DNA from: Synechococcus sp. MIT S9220
GTDB lineage: Bacteria > Cyanobacteriota > Cyanobacteriia > PCC-6307 > Cyanobiaceae
Length of the DNA: 64,000 nucleotides
NCBI RefSeq assembly: GCF_014304815.1
Contig: NZ_CP047958.1
Span: forward strand, 1,860,001 to 1,924,000
Reading direction: 5' to 3'
Each line of letters starts with the position of its first letter. Position 1 is the first letter of the stretch. This document shows, piece after piece, positions 37,818 through 49,894 of this stretch. The position numbers were made by a program, and so were the translations under genes. The notes below the pieces were generated by a model. It made no database searches. It saw only the letters and a program-made list of their open reading frames with translations, and was not told the DNA's origin.

Positions 37818-38212
37818 AGGCGCGTGATTTCTCTTGACTCCACTCCGTGCTGAATCAGGAATCCGGCCAGAGCGGCCTGAACCAGGCGGTATTGATCCCA
37901 GTTCGGGCAGCGCTCAATGAACGCAACCATGGCTTGCTGCAGGGGCTGAGGAAGCTCGGACTGAAAGCTCACTGCTGACTCCTCAGCAGCAGTGGCCGCC
38001 TCGACAACCTGGTCTGGTGCTGATGCCTGAGCCTGCTGTAACTGATCGGCCAAATGCATGCAAACGCTTCGAATGCCAACTAGTTCTCCACAGATGCCGG
38101 CCCGAGTCAAGAAGCAGCTCAGGAGCAATTCCCACTGACTCTCCCAGTGAGACTTCAGCCGCCAGAACCATTTCCAGCAAGCGATCTCCTCCCCTAGTTG
38201 CGAAAGAGCCAT
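37769..38212 (-). CDS. DUF2811-domain protein
   Basis: A 147-residue cyanobacterial protein. The C-terminal 60 residues match DUF2811: SFQSELPQPLQQAMVAFIER, PNWDQYRLVQAALAGFLIQ and SREITRLYVGNMF. The N-terminal part has Trp- and Cys-containing helices that are less conserved. Function is unknown. Its stop end overlaps the convergent membrane protein gene by 49 bases. Confidence 0.78.
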   Translation of the reverse strand: MALSQLGEEIACWKWFWRLKSHWESQWELLLSCFLTRAGICGELVGIRSVCMHLADQLQQAQASAPDQVVEAATAAEESAVSFQSELPQPLQQAMVAFIERCPNWDQYRLVQAALAGFLIQHGVESREITRLYVGNMFRRESLTQGV

Positions 38213-38305
38213 CGGCGTGATTCGTCAACCAAAACCGACCCCCTGAATCCGGTTTTCCACAGACGTCGGCCATACCAACCCAGATGCTCTGAAGCCTGTG
38301 GAAAA
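38084..38305. promoter_or_regulatory. Cluster of DnaA-box-like sequences
   Basis: TTTTCCACA at 38253-38261 and its inverse TGTGGAAAA at 38297-38305 are exact copies of the box described for the Synechococcus origin, spaced 35 bases apart. TTCTCCACA at 38084-38092 is a one-mismatch copy, inside DUF2811. Another near match, TGTGGAAAG, lies at 39014-39022. No AT-rich unwinding element or dnaN/dnaA gene is next to them. Confidence 0.4.
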
Positions 38306-38366
38306 CACCCCTTCCAGCGTGGGAAAGACCGGGGGAAAATCAATGAAGAGCCATTGATTAGCCGCT

Positions 38367-38747
38367 CTAATCTTTACTGCTGTCCCACACCGTTCTCATC
38401 GCCTCGGCGATGGCCTGCGCAGCAGGGTCAGGCCAGCAGACTTCCAGGCCACGAGCCTGAACACCATCACCGCGGCAGATACCCCGAAGCGACCAGCGCG
38501 AACGATCACCTTCAAGGCAAGCCCACCAACTGCCACGCTCCAATTCCACGCTGATGGATTCCTCCGCCATGAGCTGATCGCAAATAGAGCGATGTTGATC
38601 TGTCAGATCAGTGATGAGTGAAGCCAGCTCGCAGGCCTCACTCTCCTTGAGTTCGAGAGCCCAGTGTTCTCCACCAATGAGGACGGAAAACACTGAGCGG
38701 GTCGGGTCCCTAGACAATCTCCAGCCCGGGCCCTCCTGTTGAATCAT
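38367..38747 (-). CDS. DUF1818-domain protein
   Basis: A 126-residue protein of the cyanobacterial DUF1818 family: [37 protein letters not shown] and [20 protein letters not shown]. It seems soluble and has no known catalytic motif. Its ATG overlaps the rpoZ stop by 4 bases, and the gene upstream of rpoZ is close too, so three genes form a unit. Confidence 0.8.
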   Translation of the reverse strand: MIQQEGPGWRLSRDPTRSVFSVLIGGEHWALELKESEACELASLITDLTDQHRSICDQLMAEESISVELERGSWWACLEGDRSRWSLRGICRGDGVQARGLEVCWPDPAAQAIAEAMRTVWDSSKD

Positions 38748-38971
38748 CCAGGAAGGAGATCAGGCTGATCCTGTTCGTCACTCAGTTCAACGATGGCGCG
38801 TTGCACAGGCTTCACGCTGGACTCTTCAAGCAGACCATCGAAATCGTCGAAGCGACGCTGCTTGGCACGGAAAGCAATCCGAACAGTGGTCAGATAACGA
38901 TTGCTGGACTGACGGATCAGGCTTTCACCGCGCTTGGCGAGATCCTGATGATCGACTCCGGCAGAGAGCAT
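38744..38971 (-). CDS. rpoZ: RNA polymerase omega subunit, cyanobacterial type
   Basis: Small subunit that helps beta-prime fold and assemble into RNA polymerase. The 75-residue protein matches cyanobacterial omega: [32 protein letters not shown] and [18 protein letters not shown] at 38971 is used, as the longer frame adds a non-homologous N-terminus. It lies between a small hypothetical gene and DUF1818. Confidence 0.9.
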   Translation of the reverse strand: MLSAGVDHQDLAKRGESLIRQSSNRYLTTVRIAFRAKQRRFDDFDGLLEESSVKPVQRAIVELSDEQDQPDLLPG

Positions 38972-38996
38972 GCAAACAACGCGAGAATCCTGAATT

Positions 38997-39281
38997 CTAA
39001 GTGAGCAGATCGCTGTGGAAAGGAACATGCATGGGATAGCTGCGTTGCGGACGCCCTGGAACCCTCAGAACGATCTGGCGACCCAGCCCCATCGCTGCCA
39101 GAGGTCGACGTAAATAACTGAGTAGTGCGCTCACCTCCTCGAGGTGCTGCGCGTCCACACACTCGATACGGATGCTGCCCCAGCTGCGTGACATCCTGCA
39201 GTCTCGAAGCGGTTCGAGCTCAGCCTCGATCTGCGGATCCTCCCGATAAAAGGAAAACACCAACCGTCTTAAGCGATCCAT
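38997..39281 (-). CDS. Small conserved cyanobacterial protein of unknown function
   Basis: A 94-residue protein from ATG 39281, which has GGGGAG 9 bases upstream. It starts [19 protein letters not shown] and has an alpha/beta pattern ([36 protein letters not shown]). Soluble, no known motif. rpoZ follows after 25 bases; the divergent Hsp70-like gene starts 46 bases upstream. Confidence 0.68.
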   Translation of the reverse strand: MDRLRRLVFSFYREDPQIEAELEPLRDCRMSRSWGSIRIECVDAQHLEEVSALLSYLRRPLAAMGLGRQIVLRVPGRPQRSYPMHVPFHSDLLT

Positions 39282-39326
39282 CGTTACTCCCCGTAGCCTC
39301 GACCTGACTCCAACCTGCCCATAGCG

Positions 39327-40964
39327 GTGGTTCAGCCCCTCGCTGCCGAACAAAACCTTCAGGTTTCCGACGCGTCTTACAACGTCGGCACCCTGGCGAT
39401 CGACCTAGGAAGCACCACCACGGTGGTGGCGTTTCAGTCTGCTGAGCGATCTGAAATAGATCTGCTCGATCTACCTGCCATTACCCGAGAAACGGGAGCG
39501 ATCCCATCGCTGATCTGGGCGGAGGATGCGGTCTCAGGTCCTGCGCTGGTCGGGCTTGAGGTGCTGGAAAACGGCCTGCATGAACGCGATGCCCCTCAGC
39601 TCCACCGCGACTTCAAGCGTTGGATCGGCATGGCATCAGATCCGCAGAGTGCCGAGAGACGGCTCAGCCCGGAACAGGCTGGCGCGCGGCTTCTGACTGA
39701 AATCTGGAAGCGGATGCCCCCTGAACTCAGCATCGAACGCCTGGTGCTGACAGCCCCCGTGGATCAGGGCTCCGGCTATCGCGACTGGCTTCTCAAAGCC
39801 TGCGAACCGATGCAGGTTGCAGAGATCGCCCTGGTGGACGAGCCAACGGCAGCTGCACTCGGCGCTGGCCTGGAAGCTGGATCCAAGCTTTTAGTAGTCG
39901 ATCTCGGTGGAGGAACTCTGGATCTTTCCCTGGTCGCTCTCGAGGGAGGTGAAGGTCGTGCTGCCCCAGTGGCACAGCTCCTGCGCTTCCGCGGCCAGGA
40001 CCTCACCAACAGCCGTCAGACACTTCGTCAGGCCAAAGTGCTCGGCAAAGCTGGCATCAACCTGGGTGGCAGGGATCTTGATCGCTGGATTCTCGACGAA
40101 CTCTGTCCAGAGGGCCTGCCGGAAGAAGGCAATGGTCTGATGGCTCTGCTGAATGCGGCGGAACGCCTCAAATGTCGCCTTAGCGATCCCAATATCCTCA
40201 ATCGGGAGAGCCTTACAGAAACAGCCAATAGCCCTGATCTTGACGCGCCGAGCAAGCTCTCGATGGATCGACACAAGTTCAGTCGACTGCTCCAGGACCG
40301 AGGGCTGTTTGACGCCCTTGAAGGACTGCTTAACAAGACCTTGCGTGATGCGGAACTCAACGGCTGTCCTGCCGAAAATCTCGATGGTGTCGTTGTGGTC
40401 GGAGGGGGCGCCCATCTTCCCCAGTTGCGCGATTGGCTCACCGAGAAGCTTGCGCCCACACCACTGCTGACACCGCCGCCAATGGAGGCGGTGGCCTGCG
40501 GCGCCTTGAGCCTCACTCCAGGAGTTCGCATGCAGGACCTGCTGCAGCGGGGAATTTCACTGCGCTGCTGGAACCAACGCAGCAACACCCATCACTGGCA
40601 TCCCCTGTTCCTGCCGGGTCAGCCCTGGCCCTCCAGCAAGCCGTTGGAATTGATCTTGAGCGCCAGTGGTCCAGACCAGCAATCACTTGAGCTGGTGCTT
40701 GGAGAATCCAGGGGAGAGACGAGACATGAAGTAGTGATGATCAATGGACTGCCCAAGGTCATTGAAAAAACCGATGGATGGGATGACGTCACAAGGCGGC
40801 CAGACACCGCCTGTGAGCTCCCCCTGAACCCTCCTGGACAACCTGGAGAAGATTGCTTGAAACTTCGTTTCCATCTCAATGATCAGGCGGAACTGATCCT
40901 GGAGGGAGAGGATTTGCGGACCGGAGAAAGCCTGGACCCGAGACCACTCGGGACCGTGCGGTGA
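39327..40964 (+). CDS. Hsp70-family (DnaK-like) protein
   Basis: A 545-residue actin/Hsp70 ATPase relative. Phosphate 1 motif GTLAIDLGSTTTVVAF, the VDEPTAAALGAG block, phosphate 2 LLVVDLGGGTLDLSLVAL and adenosine motif GVVVVGGGAHLPQLRDWL (about 355) are all present. The C-terminal 150 residues form a short beta-rich region with little likeness to the DnaK substrate domain and without the EEVD-like end, so it is a divergent paralogue, not the main DnaK. Start GTG at 39327. The next gene follows by 73 bases. Confidence 0.85.
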   Translation: MVQPLAAEQNLQVSDASYNVGTLAIDLGSTTTVVAFQSAERSEIDLLDLPAITRETGAIPSLIWAEDAVSGPALVGLEVLENGLHERDAPQLHRDFKRWIGMASDPQSAERRLSPEQAGARLLTEIWKRMPPELSIERLVLTAPVDQGSGYRDWLLKACEPMQVAEIALVDEPTAAALGAGLEAGSKLLVVDLGGGTLDLSLVALEGGEGRAAPVAQLLRFRGQDLTNSRQTLRQAKVLGKAGINLGGRDLDRWILDELCPEGLPEEGNGLMALLNAAERLKCRLSDPNILNRESLTETANSPDLDAPSKLSMDRHKFSRLLQDRGLFDALEGLLNKTLRDAELNGCPAENLDGVVVVGGGAHLPQLRDWLTEKLAPTPLLTPPPMEAVACGALSLTPGVRMQDLLQRGISLRCWNQRSNTHHWHPLFLPGQPWPSSKPLELILSASGPDQQSLELVLGESRGETRHEVVMINGLPKVIEKTDGWDDVTRRPDTACELPLNPPGQPGEDCLKLRFHLNDQAELILEGEDLRTGESLDPRPLGTVR

Positions 40965-41037
40965 TCGTGCCGTCCACAAGAACGTGTGTGTTGGCGACAA
41001 CATTTATAGAAAGGACTCTGTCGTTCCCTGACCACCC

Positions 41038-41883
41038 TTGGCGCTGCGTCGCCATCTCCCAAGATTTTGGCTGATCGCCACACTGGGTGGTGTCGCAGCC
41101 CTTTGTGGTTATGCGTACTGGTGGGAACAGCAGTTACCGGGTCGCCTGCGTGAAGCAGCTTCACGGGAAGATCTTGAGGCCTGCCTGCGCTATGGCGAAC
41201 AGCTGGCAGCATTGCGATGGCTGGACCGGGAAGCACCCAGTGAACAGGCGGTCTGCCGTCGCCGCCAGGCTGAACTTGCCTGGAAAGGAGGTGACAGCAG
41301 TCAAGCACTCACCCTGCAGTCACAGCTTGTTAATTCGAATGTGGGCAGCGAAGAGCAGCGACGCAAGGATCGATCCAGATTGCTCCTGTGGCGCCAGACC
41401 CTGCGTGAGCGGGCATTGGATCAGTTCCGAGCGGGAGATCTCAAACTGGCCCTCACCACCCTCCAGCCTCTGGAACACAAGGGCCAGAGGCCGGGAACAC
41501 AGCTGAGCGACAGCCTGCGCGAGACCTGGAACCGCAACCAAGTCGATCACGAGCGGCTGAGGGACAAAGTGCAACGACAGCAGTGGTGGGAAGCACTAAG
41601 CGTGCTGAATCAACTGGACCACCCCTGGTGGCAGGACCATGCCCTACCTCTTCGCAGGCAGGTGGAGGAAGCCATCCAGAATCTGCGCGATCGGCAGGAA
41701 CATCACAGCCATGGGGCTCTACCGGCTCACACGGTGGATCCTGAACGTCTGAATACAGCTGTCGAAGAACGGCTATCCAGCGGCATGGATCCGTGGAGTG
41801 CCTTCGTTGCCGGGTGTGCTGATCTGGGCGGCGTTCTTGTTGAGGAAGGACCAGAGAGCCTCTGTAAGGCGAAGAGACGATGA
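41038..41883 (+). CDS. Membrane-anchored helical protein of unknown function
   Basis: A 281-residue protein with one N-terminal membrane helix (FWLIATLGGVAALCGYAYWW, about 10-29) and a long helical region rich in Leu, Arg, Gln and Trp, whose repeated pattern (DLEACLRYGEQLAALRWLDR, AGDLKLALTTLQPL) suggests TPR-like repeats. TTG at 41038 is the first start after an in-frame stop at 41029. It follows the Hsp70-like gene closely, so it may be a membrane partner, but no J-domain is present. Confidence 0.6.
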   Translation: MALRRHLPRFWLIATLGGVAALCGYAYWWEQQLPGRLREAASREDLEACLRYGEQLAALRWLDREAPSEQAVCRRRQAELAWKGGDSSQALTLQSQLVNSNVGSEEQRRKDRSRLLLWRQTLRERALDQFRAGDLKLALTTLQPLEHKGQRPGTQLSDSLRETWNRNQVDHERLRDKVQRQQWWEALSVLNQLDHPWWQDHALPLRRQVEEAIQNLRDRQEHHSHGALPAHTVDPERLNTAVEERLSSGMDPWSAFVAGCADLGGVLVEEGPESLCKAKRR

Positions 41884-41905
41884 AGACCGTGAGCAGGGAG
41901 GAAAT

Positions 41906-42466
41906 TCAGTTCTCCGCCTGAACACTCCTCAGAAAAACGCCTTCTTCCCCATCAATATCCAGCAGCCTGAGCTCGATGGTTTCGGTCCGCCGCGTGGGAA
42001 CGGATCGACCGCAGAAATCAGGCTGAATCGGCAGCTCCCGATGGCCGCGGTCCACCATCACCAGCAGCATCACCCTGCGGGGCCGTCCCCAGGCCTGGAT
42101 CGCTTCCAGCGCAGCACGCACGGTTCGGCCGGTAAAAATCACGTCATCAACCAACAACACATCACGACCTTCGACACTCACCGGCAGCTCAGTCGCCTGC
42201 ACAGGCCTCATGGCCACTCGCTCGAGATCATCGCGATGGAAGGTCGGATCGAGCGTGCCCTGGGCAATCGCCTTACCGCTCTGCTCTTGAAGGAATCGCG
42301 CCAGCACTGCTGACAACTGAACGCCACGGGTGGGAATTCCCAACAGCAGCAACTGCTCGACCTCTCCCACGCATTCAAGAACCTGGGAAGCCAGGCGCGA
42401 CAGAGTTCTGCCGACGTCCTCGGCTGAAAGGATCTCGATCCGCTCACTGTTCCCAGACGTCACCAT
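41906..42466 (-). CDS. pyrR: PyrR: pyr regulator / uracil phosphoribosyltransferase
   Basis: Belongs to the PyrR family, which in Bacillus binds pyr mRNA and also makes UMP from uracil. The 186-residue protein starts EIRSAEDVGRTL-like (ERIEILSAEDVGRTL), has LLLLGIPTRGVQLSA and the PRPP loop DVLLVDDVIFTGRTVRAALE (about 103-122). No pyr attenuator or pyr gene is visible near it, so in this organism the enzyme role may dominate. It is divergent from gpmI. Confidence 0.88.
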   Translation of the reverse strand: MVTSGNSERIEILSAEDVGRTLSRLASQVLECVGEVEQLLLLGIPTRGVQLSAVLARFLQEQSGKAIAQGTLDPTFHRDDLERVAMRPVQATELPVSVEGRDVLLVDDVIFTGRTVRAALEAIQAWGRPRRVMLLVMVDRGHRELPIQPDFCGRSVPTRRTETIELRLLDIDGEEGVFLRSVQAEN

Positions 42467-42615
42467 GACCGATGCAGTGGGATAGATGACTGTATGTCGG
42501 ATATCACCTGTCAGATCCGCAAAAGCTGACCATCGTCAGCACAGGAGTTCACCAGGGGCGGGATCCGGGGGTAGCTTATGAATCTAGAGAAGACCTTAAG
42601 AACGGATAGAGCTGA

Positions 42616-44247
42616 GTGAACGTTGCCGATCGCCATACAGGACGACCAAGCAGGGAGCGATCCATTGCTCCCGTTGTTCTGGCGATCCTGGACGGGTGGG
42701 GCGAACGCAGCGACACGGACCACAACGCCATCCGAGCTGCCAGCACTCCTGTGATGGATGCGCTGCGTCACGCCTATCCCCAGACACTGATCCAGGCGAG
42801 CGGCTCCCATGTGGGATTACCTGATGGACAAATGGGTAATTCCGAAGTCGGGCACCTCACCATCGGCGCGGGCAGGATCATCCGCCAGGAACTCGTGCGG
42901 ATCGGCGACACGGTTCGCGACAACCAGTTGCGTGCTGTTCCGAAACTGCGTGAACTGGCCGAACGCCTGCGTGCAAGCAACGGCACGCTTCACCTGCTGG
43001 GCCTCTGCTCGGACGGTGGTGTGCACAGCCATGTGGATCACCTCTGTGGACTCCTGCGATGGGCAGCCGACGAAGGCCTGAAACATGTGGCGATCCATGC
43101 GATCACCGACGGACGTGACACCCCCACTCAGAGTGCTCCGGCTTATCTGAAACAAGTCGAGGAGGCCATTCAGGCCAGTGGAGTGGGTGAAGTCGCCAGC
43201 CTCTGCGGTCGCTACTGGGCCATGGACCGCGATCGCCGCTGGGAACGCACAGCCCGCGCGCATGAACTGCTCACCTCTCCTGACGTTCCGGTGAGCCAGA
43301 TGTCAGCCGCTGAGGCACTGCAGGCCAGTTACGACAGCGGCATCACCGATGAGTTCGTGGAACCTACGCGTTTACAGGCAACCCATCTCAACGATGGCGA
43401 TGCCTTACTGATGTTCAACTTCAGACCTGACAGAGCTCGTCAGATCATTCAGTGCCTGGCCAGAACGGATTTCTCTGATTTTGAGCGCCCTCATCAGCCT
43501 CGGCTGGATGTGGTCACGTTCACGCAGTACGAGGCTGGCCTCCCCGTGGAGGTTGCATTCCCACCCGAGTCCCTGGATGACCTGCTGGGCCAGGTGGTGG
43601 CATCACGAGGACTGCGCCAATACAGAACAGCAGAGACCGAAAAATACCCCCACGTCACCTACTTCATGAATGGTGGTGTTGAGCAGCCTCTCGAGGGGGA
43701 AGACCGCCATCTGGTGCCCTCTCCGCGGGTGGCCACCTATGACCAGGCCCCTGCCATGAACGCTGAAACCCTCACCGTGAGCTGCATTGAAGCCATCGAG
43801 AAGGGGATTTATTCCCTGGTGGTGATCAATTACGCCAATCCAGACATGGTTGGACACACCGGCGTGATGGAAGCCGCAACTGAGGCGATTCAAACGGTTG
43901 ACCATTGCATCGGACGGTTGCTCGATGCCGTGGGACGCATGGGAGGAACGATGATCATCACTGCAGACCATGGCAACGCCGAGCGAATGCAAGGCGATGA
44001 CGGTCAAGCCTGGACGGCCCACACCACCAATCCTGTGCCGTTAATCCTCGTGGAGGGAGAACGCAGAAAACTGCGCGGCATGGGCAATGCAATCCGCCTG
44101 CGGGATAACGGCGGGCTGGCTGACATCGCACCCACTCTTCTGCAGCTGCTCGATCTCGAGAAACCCGATGCCATGACCGGCAGCACCCTGATCGAACCAA
44201 TCGAGACACCTGTGCCCTCCACCGCTCTCCTGCCACAACCGGTCTGA
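42616..44247 (+). CDS. gpmI: 2,3-bisphosphoglycerate-independent phosphoglycerate mutase
   Basis: Interconverts 3- and 2-phosphoglycerate in glycolysis, with two Mn ions. The 543-residue protein has [20 protein letters not shown] (first metal Asp), [15 protein letters not shown] (phospho-Ser near residue 76), [28 protein letters not shown] and the last metal sites [12 protein letters not shown] and [11 protein letters not shown]. Start GTG at 42616. secG follows 24 bases later. Confidence 0.97.
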   Translation: MNVADRHTGRPSRERSIAPVVLAILDGWGERSDTDHNAIRAASTPVMDALRHAYPQTLIQASGSHVGLPDGQMGNSEVGHLTIGAGRIIRQELVRIGDTVRDNQLRAVPKLRELAERLRASNGTLHLLGLCSDGGVHSHVDHLCGLLRWAADEGLKHVAIHAITDGRDTPTQSAPAYLKQVEEAIQASGVGEVASLCGRYWAMDRDRRWERTARAHELLTSPDVPVSQMSAAEALQASYDSGITDEFVEPTRLQATHLNDGDALLMFNFRPDRARQIIQCLARTDFSDFERPHQPRLDVVTFTQYEAGLPVEVAFPPESLDDLLGQVVASRGLRQYRTAETEKYPHVTYFMNGGVEQPLEGEDRHLVPSPRVATYDQAPAMNAETLTVSCIEAIEKGIYSLVVINYANPDMVGHTGVMEAATEAIQTVDHCIGRLLDAVGRMGGTMIITADHGNAERMQGDDGQAWTAHTTNPVPLILVEGERRKLRGMGNAIRLRDNGGLADIAPTLLQLLDLEKPDAMTGSTLIEPIETPVPSTALLPQPV

Positions 44248-44271
44248 TCGGCTCGGACATAAGATCTGCCC

Positions 44272-44502
44272 ATGATTACCACCGTTCTTTCCTGGATCTG
44301 GATCGGCAGCGGCCTTTTGCTGATCCTGTTTGTGCTGCTGCACAGCCCCAAGGGTGATGGCATGGGTGGGCTCGCCGCCAGTGGTAGTACGTCGTTTACC
44401 AGTGCCAGCAGCGCTGAAGCGACTCTCAACCGCATCACCTGGACCACCCTGGCCATCTTTCTGACGCTGGCTGTGATCCTGAGTGCCGGCTGGCTGAACT
44501 AA
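44272..44502 (+). CDS. secG: Protein translocase subunit SecG
   Basis: Small two-helix subunit of SecYEG. The 76 residues have helix one IWIGSGLLLILFVLLHSPKG, the loop with GMGGLAASGSTSFTSASSAE (the SecG signature), and helix two TTLAIFLTLAVILSAGWL. It follows gpmI on the same strand, a common pairing in marine picocyanobacteria as far as I recall. Confidence 0.94.
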   Translation: MITTVLSWIWIGSGLLLILFVLLHSPKGDGMGGLAASGSTSFTSASSAEATLNRITWTTLAIFLTLAVILSAGWLN

Positions 44503-44543
44503 ATCAGCAGGGCCGACAACAACAGGTCCAAGCGGATCGCGAC

Positions 44544-45893
44544 TTAATGAAACTGGGGAGAACCAATCCTTTCCGGATAGGCCTCTTCACCGTGCTCACG
44601 CACATCAACGCCAAGGTTTTCAGCCTCTTCCGTCACTAGGAACGGAAGGCCAAGACCTCGTAAGACTCCTGCGATCAGCAGTGTCCCAAGGGCCGCCAAC
44701 CCATAGGCCACAAGCACAACCTGAAACTGATCAACAATCAAGCCAACTCTGCCCTTCTCAGCAAAAACCTGGGCTGCGGGGTGAGTGGCGATCAGCTCAG
44801 TGCTAGCGAAGACACCGGTCAGAATCGCGCCGACTGTGCCACCGACACCGTGGACGGCAAAGGTGTCGAGGGAATCATCAAAACGCAGCGAAACCTTGAG
44901 CTGCACAGAGCAATAACAAAGCAGACCAGTGATCGCACCGATCGCCATCCCAGCCCCCGGCGTGACAAACCCAGCTGCTGGGGTGATGCCCACCAGACCG
45001 GCCACAGCCCCGGTCGCCATACCGACAGCAGTGGGCTTGCCATCACGCCATGTTTCGATCAATGACCAAGCAACCAAGCCAGTTGCTGCAGAGATATGCG
45101 TCGTAGTGAAGGGGAGTTCCGCACCACTGACACTCAGCTGACTACCGCCGTTGAAACCGAACCAGCCAAACCAGAGCAGACCAGTGCCGAGCAAGATCTG
45201 AGTCACATCGTGAGGTGGGCGCACCGAATTGGGCCACTGCTTGCGCCAGCCAACAAGGCCAGCAAGCAAGAGAGCAGAAACACCAGAGCTGATATGCACC
45301 ACCGTGCCTCCAGCGAAATCAAGGTCTTTCCCAAGGCAACCACCTCCCCAGACCATATGAGCAAGAGGGGCATACACCACCAGGAGCCACACGGGGGTGA
45401 AGACGCACCAGAAGCGAAAACTGATCCTCTCCACCAAGGCCCCTGAAATCAGAGCCGGAGTGATGATCGCGAACATGCCCTGAAAGAGAGCGAAGCTGAG
45501 GCCAGGTATCGCCAGGCCAGGCCAAATATCAGGGACGTTCTCCAACATGGCGAAGGAGAAGGGATTGCCAATGACGGCATTCAGAGCTCCGCCGTCGGAG
45601 AAGGCAAGACTGAATCCGAAGCTGACCCACACCAGCGTGGCGATGCCCATCATCACGAAGCTCATCGCCATCGTGTTGAGCACATTGCGAGCTTGAACGA
45701 ATCCTCCGTAGAAAAACGCCAATCCAGGAGTCATCAGCAGCACAAGTGCCGCCGAGGTGAGGATCAGAGTGTTGTCGGCAGCCGAAAGTGAGGCATCACC
45801 TGCGTACGCAGGCAGCAGGGCAGAACTCAGCAGCTGAAATGCTGGAACCACCAAAAGGGCGATCAAAAATCGCCTCAGACGAGGCTGAAACAC
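44544..45893 (-). CDS. amt: Ammonium transporter Amt
   Basis: Membrane channel that takes up ammonium. The 449-residue protein has a signal-like N-terminus (LLPAYAGDAS) and about 11 helices. Key blocks are GLAFFYGGFVQARNVLNTM, WGGGCLGKDLDFAGGTVVHI (twin-His region), WFGFNGGSQLS and VHGVGGTVGAILTG, all typical. Start is GTG at 45893. A perfect GTA-N8-TAC lies 10 bases upstream. Its C-terminus (VREHGEEAYPERIG) matches the regulated tail seen in Amt proteins. Confidence 0.95.
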   Translation of the reverse strand: MFQPRLRRFLIALLVVPAFQLLSSALLPAYAGDASLSAADNTLILTSAALVLLMTPGLAFFYGGFVQARNVLNTMAMSFVMMGIATLVWVSFGFSLAFSDGGALNAVIGNPFSFAMLENVPDIWPGLAIPGLSFALFQGMFAIITPALISGALVERISFRFWCVFTPVWLLVVYAPLAHMVWGGGCLGKDLDFAGGTVVHISSGVSALLLAGLVGWRKQWPNSVRPPHDVTQILLGTGLLWFGWFGFNGGSQLSVSGAELPFTTTHISAATGLVAWSLIETWRDGKPTAVGMATGAVAGLVGITPAAGFVTPGAGMAIGAITGLLCYCSVQLKVSLRFDDSLDTFAVHGVGGTVGAILTGVFASTELIATHPAAQVFAEKGRVGLIVDQFQVVLVAYGLAALGTLLIAGVLRGLGLPFLVTEEAENLGVDVREHGEEAYPERIGSPQFH

Positions 45894-45902
45894 GTATTTT
45901 CA

Positions 45903-45916
45903 GTAACCCTCGATAC
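45903..45916 (-). promoter_or_regulatory. NtcA-like box (GTA-N8-TAC) upstream of amt
   Basis: Minus strand reads GTATCGAGGGTTAC, an exact match to the NtcA consensus GTA-N8-TAC, as expected for a nitrogen gene. It is only 10 bases from the GTG start, closer than usual for activation, and no -10 TAN3T is seen at the normal 22-base distance, so it may be chance or the start may be further in. Confidence 0.35.
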
Positions 45917-46047
45917 CATTTCAGACCATCTGCGCCAAAAACTGTTCACTGCGAACATTTTGAGAGGCGTGGAGATTGGAGGCGTCCAGAACCGAGACGT
46001 CGACAAAAGCGCCACGTGCCGCCTGAATTCAATCCCGAGCTGGCAAC

Positions 46048-46071
46048 AAAAAAGCCCCGCAACAGCGGGGC
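46048..46071 (-). terminator. Intrinsic terminator of groS-groL
   Basis: Minus strand: GCCCCGC-TGTT-GCGGGGC (46071-46054) followed by TTTTTT (46053-46048), 42 bases after the groL stop. A second palindrome, AAGCCGCC/GGCGGCTT, lies at 46077-46094 between the stop and this hairpin and could stabilise the RNA end. Confidence 0.85.
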
Positions 46072-46112
46072 TTAACAAGCCGCCGAGGCGGCTTTGATCG
46101 AGAAGCTGCGAC

Positions 46113-47795
<1,683 letters not shown>

Positions 47796-47821
47796 TCAGG
47801 CGCGTGGCAGTCAGGAGCCGG

Positions 47822-48133
47822 TCAGTTGACGATGGCGAGAATGTCCTTCTCGGACAGGAGCACGAACTCATCGCTTCCGAGCTTGATGTCGGTGCCTGCG
47901 TACTTGCTGTAGAGGACCTTGTCGCCGACACCTACTTCAGGAGACTGGCGGGAACCGTCGTCGTTGCGCTTACCAGGGCCAACTTGAACAACTTCGCCCA
48001 CCTGAGGCTTTTCCTTCGCGGTGTCGGGGAGCAGGATGCCGCCGGAGGTTTTCTCCTCGGATTCTGAAACCTTGACGAAAACGCGATCGCCGAGGGGCTT
48101 AACAGTGGAGACGCTGAGAGAAACAGCTGCCAT
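47822..48133 (-). CDS. groS: Co-chaperonin GroES
   Basis: Lid of the GroEL chamber. The 103-residue protein has [20 protein letters not shown], the mobile loop [14 protein letters not shown], and [20 protein letters not shown] at the end. ATG at 48133 is used; a long extension up to 48340 would run over the CIRCE operator. Divergent from atpD by 219 bases. Confidence 0.98.
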   Translation of the reverse strand: MAAVSLSVSTVKPLGDRVFVKVSESEEKTSGGILLPDTAKEKPQVGEVVQVGPGKRNDDGSRQSPEVGVGDKVLYSKYAGTDIKLGSDEFVLLSEKDILAIVN

Positions 48134-48185
48134 GGGTTCTTGCAGGAGCAGGGACAGTGCGCCGAAGCGCCGATGCGACTCGAGC

Positions 48186-48210
48186 TGGCACTCAAGGTCG
48201 TCGAGTGCCA
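48186..48210 (-). promoter_or_regulatory. CIRCE operator of groS-groL
   Basis: Inverted repeat TGGCACTC-N9-GAGTGCCA, close to the CIRCE consensus TTAGCACTC-N9-GAGTGCTAA bound by HrcA. It is 53 bases before the groS ATG, so it should repress groES-groEL except under heat shock. It also lies within the shared region with the divergent atpD. Confidence 0.85.
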
Positions 48211-48325
48211 ACCTATGTCCGGGTTCTGCACTTCGGCCACGGGACAAGCGTGCGGGTGACCGAACCACTCCCCCCTCTCTCGCGACGGTGGTATCGTTGC
48301 CCCGCTCAGGAAGGGATAGCTCTAG

Positions 48326-49816
<1,491 letters not shown>

Positions 49817-49822
49817 TGGCAT

Positions 49823-49847
49823 CTGGGGCATGAAATTCATGCCCCAG
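49823..49847 (+). terminator. Hairpin between atpD and atpC
   Basis: Perfect 12-bp inverted repeat CTGGGGCATGAA / TTCATGCCCCAG with one central base, 7 bases after the atpD stop, followed by TCCCTTTCATTTTG. It may be a leaky terminator or an RNA-processing hairpin that lowers atpC expression relative to atpD. Confidence 0.55.
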
Positions 49848-49894
49848 TCCCTTTCATTTTGAGCCCAAGCTTTTAACCCAAACACTCCATATCC

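Noticed and set aside
38213-38366. Replication origin at the DnaA boxes
   Set aside because: Only two exact boxes, no AT-rich unwinding region and no dnaN/dnaA; kept as a finding, not called an origin.
46077-46094. Palindrome AAGCCGCC/GGCGGCTT as a separate terminator
   Set aside because: There is no T-run; it is noted only as an extra hairpin before the real groL terminator.
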